From Alphaproteobacteria bacterium UBA998 (lineage in GTDB: Bacteria > Pseudomonadota > Alphaproteobacteria > Rickettsiales > UBA998), in assembly GCA_002291925.1 (NCBI GenBank), contig DBAY01000074.1, positions 1-10,781 on the forward strand: a stretch of 10,781 bases of DNA. Direction: 5' to 3'. Of the stretch, positions 7,346 to 10,781 are shown piece by piece; position 1 is the stretch's first letter, and each line of letters opens with the position of its first letter. The notes under the pieces were generated by a model, which saw nothing but the letters and a program-made list of their open reading frames with translations, was not told the origin of the DNA and did no database searches. A program made the position numbers and the translations under genes.

Positions 7346-8030
7346 GCAACGCGGCAGCGACGGACGGGGCGGCCAGCGCGATCTTTCCGTGCGCGTGCGC
7401 TCGGCCAAGGGACGCAAGACGTCTTCCACCCTCTGGCTGCAACGCCAGTTGAACGACCCCTACGTGAAGATGGCAAAGCGCGATGGCTACCGCTCCCGCG
7501 CCGCCTACAAGCTGCTTGAGCTGGACGACAAATTCCAGCTGCTGAAGCCCGGCCAGAAAGTGCTGGACCTCGGCGCGGCCCCCGGCGGCTGGTCGCAGGT
7601 GGCCGTGCAGCGCGTGAAGGCGCCGGAGCACGGCACCGTGCTCGGCCTCGATATTCTGGCGATGCTGCCCATCCCCGGCGCGACGCTGATGCAGCTTGAT
7701 TTCATGGCCGACGACGCCCCGGAGAAAATCCGCGAGGCGCTTGGCGGGCCGGCTGATATTGTCCTCTCCGACATGGCCCCCAACACCATCGGCCACGCCG
7801 CCACCGACCATATCCGCATCCTGGCGATGGTCGAGGCCGCCGCGCTGTTCGCCACGGAAGTGCTGAAGCCCGGTGGCAGCTTCATCTGCAAGGTGCGCCA
7901 GGGCGGCATGGAAGGCCAGCTCCTCACCCAGCTCAAGCAGCAATTCACCAAGGCCACCCATGCCAAACCCAAAGCCAGCCGCGCCGACTCGGCGGAGACA
8001 TTTCTGGTGGCGACGGGGTTCAAGGGTTAG
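7338..8030 (+). CDS. rlmE: 23S rRNA (uridine-2'-O)-methyltransferase RlmE (FtsJ/RrmJ)
   Basis: Predicted 230-residue S-adenosylmethionine-dependent enzyme that methylates the 2'-OH of U2552 (E. coli numbering) in the A loop of 23S rRNA late in large-subunit assembly. The K-D-K-E catalytic tetrad is present: Lys58 in SRAAYKL, Asp145 in VLSDMAPN, Lys185 in FICKVRQGG and Glu220 in SAETFLVATGFKG. The SAM-binding motif VLDLGAAPGGWSQVA spans 75-89. A basic N-terminal tail (SAKGRK) makes it slightly longer than the 209-residue E. coli protein, as in other alphaproteobacteria. Its ATG lies inside the end of the Ppx/GppA gene (8-base overlap). Its TAG (8028-8030) overlaps the TAA of the convergent gene. 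Confidence 0.96.
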   Translation: MPKQRGSDGRGGQRDLSVRVRSAKGRKTSSTLWLQRQLNDPYVKMAKRDGYRSRAAYKLLELDDKFQLLKPGQKVLDLGAAPGGWSQVAVQRVKAPEHGTVLGLDILAMLPIPGATLMQLDFMADDAPEKIREALGGPADIVLSDMAPNTIGHAATDHIRILAMVEAAALFATEVLKPGGSFICKVRQGGMEGQLLTQLKQQFTKATHAKPKASRADSAETFLVATGFKG

Positions 8031-8968
8031 TGGGGCAGCAGCGGGCCGTCGTTGCGCTCCAGATGCAATCTGCCCTCAATGAGCTTATCCAAAAGAGGGA
8101 ATACATCTTCCGCTTTATGAATAGGCAAATCCTTGCCGTTATATTGGTCAAGCAACATCAACATACTGTCATGAAGCTGGTCCAAGGGGTTGCCACCCAA
8201 CGGCTTTAGCTTGCGGCATAACATGCGTTTATCTTCCTTCGACAGGGCCTGAAGATAGTAATTTACTTCTTTCTGTGTGGACTCAATGATTCTGCGCTCC
8301 GCATTCGTGGGATCCGTCGCGGCTAGATCCATCTGTATCTCAGCATGTTGATATAATTCATATGACAAATGATTAACAATATCGTGAAGCGGAAATTCAC
8401 GCTTCAATTGCCCCTCGTTCACGGCAATTTCCAGTGCTGCATGATGAAGTAGCTCACGTGCTTTTTTTGAGTCGCCTTCCGCATATATATCCGTTACTGC
8501 ATTCAACATTTCTGAAAAAGCGTCAGGGTCATGTTTCTCGAGCAGAAGAAGCATGTTGTTCGCCCGCTTTTCAATGGCAGGTTCATAAGGCGCAACTGGT
8601 CCAGCAAGATTCAAATGACGTTTTTTCCCTTCCCGCGCGCGTAATTCGCGGTCAAACGCCATGAAGTCTATAATCTCAGCCCGCACAGTTTCTTTAAGCT
8701 GTTTGGGATGAAAAGGCCCGCCGCGCTTCTGCTCTATGGCGGCCACATCAACCGCTACTTGCTGTAGGGCGTAAATGGTTTGCTTGATATCACCATGAAA
8801 GAACTCTTTTGCCGTTTCTAGCAAAAACGGACTTGCTTCGTTATTCAGCCACCGAACATCAAGCACTGTGAGTATCTTATTAGCCCGCCCTATTAGCTGG
8901 AGCATTTTCTGGTCATTTTGTTGTTTAGCAAAATTTGCTTTGCTGAGACTTTTACTGGAGTTGCTCAT
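8027..8968 (-). CDS. hypothetical helical protein, 313 aa, paralogue of the 204-aa protein encoded upstream
   Basis: I do not recognise a known family. The protein is 313 residues, rich in charged residues, Leu and Ala, with no signal peptide or membrane segment; it should be soluble and largely alpha-helical. Residues about 130-240 resemble the protein encoded at 9314-9928: ELLHHAALEIA against GIMQHALLEVA, and a following stretch with LSYELYQHAE / AERRIIES / LSKEDKRML against YGMLLQQEIAE / FERRIRVR / LTPGQKHGLL, with similar spacing. The N-terminal 130 residues have no counterpart there. The start ATG is preceded by AGGGA (complement of 8980-8984) at 11 bases. Base composition is low: 23 of 60 bases are G or C at 8101-8160, against 47 of 60 in rlmE at 7561-7620, which suggests foreign origin or a different history. 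It lies directly downstream of the lipB 3' fragment. Confidence 0.75.
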   Translation of the reverse strand: MSNSSKSLSKANFAKQQNDQKMLQLIGRANKILTVLDVRWLNNEASPFLLETAKEFFHGDIKQTIYALQQVAVDVAAIEQKRGGPFHPKQLKETVRAEIIDFMAFDRELRAREGKKRHLNLAGPVAPYEPAIEKRANNMLLLLEKHDPDAFSEMLNAVTDIYAEGDSKKARELLHHAALEIAVNEGQLKREFPLHDIVNHLSYELYQHAEIQMDLAATDPTNAERRIIESTQKEVNYYLQALSKEDKRMLCRKLKPLGGNPLDQLHDSMLMLLDQYNGKDLPIHKAEDVFPLLDKLIEGRLHLERNDGPLLPH

Positions 8969-9062
8969 GGGTAATGTTTTCCCTGTGTGTACCGTGGCAG
9001 AATAGTGGCATCAGGTGACAAAATGATGACAACAGAAAAACATTGATGCCAAGTGGATTTAC

Positions 9063-9251
9063 CTAAAAATAATGCGCAAATTCCTTCTGCAGCACGCGGT
9101 CCACATCTGAAAGACCTGCCTCTTTTCCCATCTCTGCCAACGACGTTACCCCGAATTCGCGGATGCCGCAGGGCACAATCCCTTGAAAATGCGACAAATC
9201 CGGCTTCACGTTCAGCGCCACGCCGTGATAGCTGATGCCATGGCGCACGCG
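9063..9251 (-). pseudogene. lipB: duplicated 3' fragment of lipB (octanoyltransferase), N-terminal two thirds missing
   Basis: The last 62 codons match residues 146-207 of the intact LipB encoded at 9947-10570 without a gap; I count 44 of 62 identical residues. The catalytic-cysteine segment GIVPCGI is kept, but the lysine and histidine regions and the lipoyl-protein binding part are absent, so it cannot be a working octanoyltransferase by itself. Similarity stops abruptly just upstream of RVRHG. The open frame continues upstream for 22 unrelated codons to a GTG at 9317, which overlaps the TGA of the preceding gene (GTGA), so a chimeric 84-residue product could in principle be made. The final residues (DVDRVLQKEFAHYF) differ clearly from the intact copy, so this is a diverged copy rather than a fresh duplicate. 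Confidence 0.85.
9157..9203. repeat. 47-bp perfect direct repeat, copy 1 (in the lipB fragment)
   Basis: From TCGCGGATGCC to AAATCCGG this segment is identical to 10041-10087 in the intact lipB gene, same orientation, 884 bases away. Bases on both sides differ at scattered positions. It encodes the conserved active-site block of LipB, but identity also covers synonymous sites. Confidence 0.9.
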
Positions 9252-9269
9252 CTTGATGTTTAACCTTAT

Positions 9270-9303
9270 CCAGCAACGATCATCAGGCTGACAGCATTGC
9301 TGG
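9270..9303 (-). terminator. possible hairpin downstream of the 204-aa gene
   Basis: CCAGCAA (9270-9276) and TTGCTGG (9297-9303) form a perfect 7-bp stem with a 20-base loop. It sits between the end of the gene at 9314-9928 and the start of the lipB-like sequence. No U-run follows on the minus strand, so termination is uncertain. It lies within a stretch that matches neither lipB nor the helical genes, near the presumed duplication junction. Confidence 0.25.
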
Positions 9304-9313
9304 CACGGCAACT

Positions 9314-9928
9314 TCACGCCTGAATGGAAAAACCAGTCCGATGCTTCATGGTTTCCTGCTCAATCAGCGCAGCGATGTGATGATAAAGATCGGCATCATT
9401 AGTCAACTTACCCTCCGTCAACTCTCGACGGGCCAGCGCTTCCACGGCCCTCAAGCGAATTTCTATGGCGGCTTGGCTGATCTGGCCGTTAGCAAAAGCG
9501 CACTCATTCGCCTTGATCAGCAGACCATGCTTTTGACCTGGCGTCAGGGCTTTCCAAATCTCTCCTCGCCGCACCCTTATCCGGCGCTCAAAATGTTTAT
9601 CCTGACTGACAGGAGCCAATTCCATATCCAGGCGTAATTGTTCGGCAATCTCTTGCTGCAGGAGCATGCCATAATGCGCGCCGGAAAGTAGTTTTGTATC
9701 ATCCCCCGCCCCATCCGTATGGGCAACTTCCAACAGCGCATGCTGCATAATGCCTAAGGCGCGTTGCTTTTGATCAGGCAGTAGCTTTGCCTCCGTTTCA
9801 CGCAGAAGAGCCGCCCAGCGCTCATCACCCATATGGTAGCGGATGGCATCCGCGTGCTGACGCGTTTCCTCAGTAAAGAGAGAGCGTAACGAAAGAGAAT
9901 GTGTAAATTTGTCTTTACGTACCACCAT
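9314..9928 (-). CDS. hypothetical helical protein, 204 aa, directly downstream of lipB
   Basis: No known family recognised. The 204-residue product is charged (many Arg, Lys, Glu), predicted soluble and mostly alpha-helical, with no signal peptide or membrane segment. Its first 140 or so residues align in spacing with residues about 130-240 of the protein encoded at 8027-8968, sharing the pattern HALLEVA / HAALEIA, a Leu/Gln/Glu-rich helix, and FERRI / AERRI, so the two are likely distant paralogues. The ATG lies 18 bases after the lipB stop on the same strand, so it is probably co-transcribed with lipB; no convincing ribosome-binding site precedes it. Its TGA overlaps a GTG of the chimeric lipB-tail frame. 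Composition is less GC-rich than lipB (31 of 60 at 9841-9900). Confidence 0.72.
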   Translation of the reverse strand: MVVRKDKFTHSLSLRSLFTEETRQHADAIRYHMGDERWAALLRETEAKLLPDQKQRALGIMQHALLEVAHTDGAGDDTKLLSGAHYGMLLQQEIAEQLRLDMELAPVSQDKHFERRIRVRRGEIWKALTPGQKHGLLIKANECAFANGQISQAAIEIRLRAVEALARRELTEGKLTNDADLYHHIAALIEQETMKHRTGFSIQA

Positions 9929-9946
9929 TCTATTACGCTTAGCAAT

Positions 9947-10570
9947 TCAGAAGATCTTGAGAAATGCTTGTTTCATAACCCTATCCACCGTTTCCTGCAT
10001 GGCGGGTACCCCCAGCGCGGCGAGCGACGTGACCCCGAACTCGCGGATGCCGCAGGGCACAATCCCTTGAAAATGCGACAAATCCGGGTTCACATTCAGG
10101 GCCACGCCGTGATAGCTGACGCCGTTTCGCACGCGCACGCCGAGGGCGGCGATCTTGGCCTCACCGGAGGGGGTGGCCACCCAGATGCCCACGCGGCCCT
10201 CTCTTCGCTCGCCCCTCACGCCAAGGGCGGCCAGCGTGCGGATCAGCCATTCCTCCAGCGACCAGACGTAATGGCGCACATCCGGCGTGCCCGCGTAACG
10301 GCGCTTCAAGTCCAGCATCACATAGGCCACCCGCTGGCCGGGGCCGTGATAGGTATACTGCCCCCCGCGCCCAGTCTGATAGACGGGAAACCGCGCCTCC
10401 AGCAAATCCGCCGCCCGCGCGCTGGTGCCGGCCGTGTAAAGCGGCGGATGCTCTATCAGGCAGACCTGCTCCGCCGCCGCCCCGGCGCGGATGGCTGCCA
10501 CGCGGGCTTCCATCGCCGCCACGGCATCCTCGTAGGGCACCAGCCCCGGCTCTTTGCGCCATTCCACCAT
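9947..10570 (-). CDS. lipB: octanoyl-[acyl carrier protein]:protein N-octanoyltransferase LipB
   Basis: Predicted 207-residue cytoplasmic enzyme that moves octanoate from acyl carrier protein to the lipoyl domains of 2-oxoacid dehydrogenases and GcvH, the first step of endogenous lipoate synthesis (LipA then inserts sulfur). Family motifs are all present: LIEHPPLYTAGTSA (38-51), GRGGQYTYHGPGQRVAY (67-83), the catalytic lysine Lys139 in GEAKIAALGVRV, SYHGVALNV (152-160), and the catalytic cysteine Cys173 in FQGIVPCGI. Length is ordinary for alphaproteobacteria. ATG 10570 cannot be extended, since a stop codon lies four codons upstream; a GTG follows immediately as second codon. No clear ribosome-binding site is seen. 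Transcribed divergently from the tRNA-Leu gene. The last 50 or so bases are AT-richer than the rest and differ from the duplicate copy. Confidence 0.96.
   Translation of the reverse strand: MVEWRKEPGLVPYEDAVAAMEARVAAIRAGAAAEQVCLIEHPPLYTAGTSARAADLLEARFPVYQTGRGGQYTYHGPGQRVAYVMLDLKRRYAGTPDVRHYVWSLEEWLIRTLAALGVRGERREGRVGIWVATPSGEAKIAALGVRVRNGVSYHGVALNVNPDLSHFQGIVPCGIREFGVTSLAALGVPAMQETVDRVMKQAFLKIF
10041..10087. repeat. 47-bp perfect direct repeat, copy 2 (in intact lipB)
   Basis: Partner of the identical segment at 9157-9203. It covers codons for the active-site block around Cys173. Weaker similarity extends on both sides to about 10021 and 10130. Confidence 0.9.
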
Positions 10571-10621
10571 AGAGGCGGTTTAACCCGTTGGCGGAAATCT
10601 GTCGAGATGTGATAAGGCTGC

Positions 10622-10650
10622 TTGCATCCCGGGGCGTGCTTTGCTAGATA
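10622..10650 (+). promoter_or_regulatory. sigma70-type promoter of the tRNA-Leu gene
   Basis: TTGCAT at 10622-10627 and TAGATA at 10645-10650 are separated by exactly 17 bases. They match the -35 and -10 consensus at four of six and five of six positions respectively by eye. A GC-rich stretch (GCGCCCC, 10652-10658) follows the -10 box, the discriminator type found at stable-RNA promoters subject to stringent control. The mature tRNA begins 18 bases after the -10 box. Confidence 0.7.
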
Positions 10651-10668
10651 TGCGCCCCTACCTGGTGT

Positions 10669-10753
10669 GCGGTCGTGGCGGAACTGGTAGACGCGCAGCG
10701 TTGAGGTCGCTGTGGGGTGACCCGTGGAAGTTCGAGTCTTCTCGACCGCACCA
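10669..10753 (+). tRNA. tRNA-Leu (anticodon GAG), CCA encoded
   Basis: A complete class II tRNA cloverleaf. The acceptor stem GCGGTCG (10669-10675) pairs with CGACCGC (10743-10749), followed by discriminator A and an encoded CCA. The D-arm has AACTGGTAGAC. The anticodon stem CAGCG/CGCTG encloses TTGAGGT with anticodon GAG at 10703-10705, reading CUC/CUU leucine codons. The long variable arm has a GGG-TGA-CCC hairpin, as expected for leucine tRNA. The T-arm is GGAAG-TTCGAGT-CTTCT with one G-U pair. A run of six T (10755-10760) follows the CCA and may help end transcription. Confidence 0.97.
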
Positions 10754-10781
10754 ATTTTTTAGTTTGCCCCTGCTCCGGCCT

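Noticed and set aside
9053..9276. Other short frames across the lipB fragment
   Set aside because: They are out of frame with the clear LipB similarity and show no motif.
8027..9928. Toxin-antitoxin pair
   Set aside because: Both proteins are larger than typical partners, look related to each other, and are separated by the lipB fragment. No toxin or DNA-binding motif is visible.
8027..9946. Insertion sequence or prophage remnant
   Set aside because: No transposase, integrase, terminal inverted repeats or target duplications are seen. The only repeat is the lipB-derived sequence.

Overview
The window looks like chromosomal DNA from an alphaproteobacterium. This rests on protein resemblance: a MotA/MotB pair with the alphaproteobacterial look, a short Ppx/GppA phosphatase overlapping rlmE, a LipB of alphaproteobacterial type, and a Tad (Flp) pilus gene. 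I cannot name a genus. Most housekeeping genes are GC-rich. The Tad gene is less so, and a segment at about 8030-9950 is clearly lower in GC.

Layout, left to right. (1) 1-1499, plus strand: the tail of one gene, then a TadG-like protein with a von Willebrand A domain, probably the 3' end of a Tad pilus operon. (2) 1621-3555, plus strand: motA and motB, the flagellar stator. (3) 3557-6220, minus strand: an AstC/ArgD-type aminotransferase followed by an M20 metallopeptidase. A GC-rich two-armed inverted repeat lies between them, and the pair suggests arginine/ornithine metabolism. (4) 6308-8030, plus strand: a Ppx/GppA phosphatase overlapping rlmE (23S rRNA 2'-O-methyltransferase). It is divergent from the aminotransferase across an AT-rich control region. 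(5) 8027-10570, minus strand: intact lipB (octanoyltransferase), an unknown helical protein, a second diverged copy of the lipB 3' end, and a second unknown helical protein. (6) 10622-10753, plus strand: a well-formed promoter and a tRNA-Leu(GAG) gene.

The part most worth a second look is region 5. The order 'lipB 3' end + helical gene' occurs twice in tandem. The two lipB tails match at about 44 of 62 residues with no gap, and share a 47-bp identical stretch. The two unknown proteins also look distantly related to each other. This suggests an old tandem duplication, or a recombination-driven acquisition, at the lipB 3' end. The function of the unknown proteins cannot be read from the sequence. 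The other regions are ordinary core functions: motility, amino-acid metabolism, phosphate/ppGpp metabolism, ribosome maturation, lipoylation and translation.
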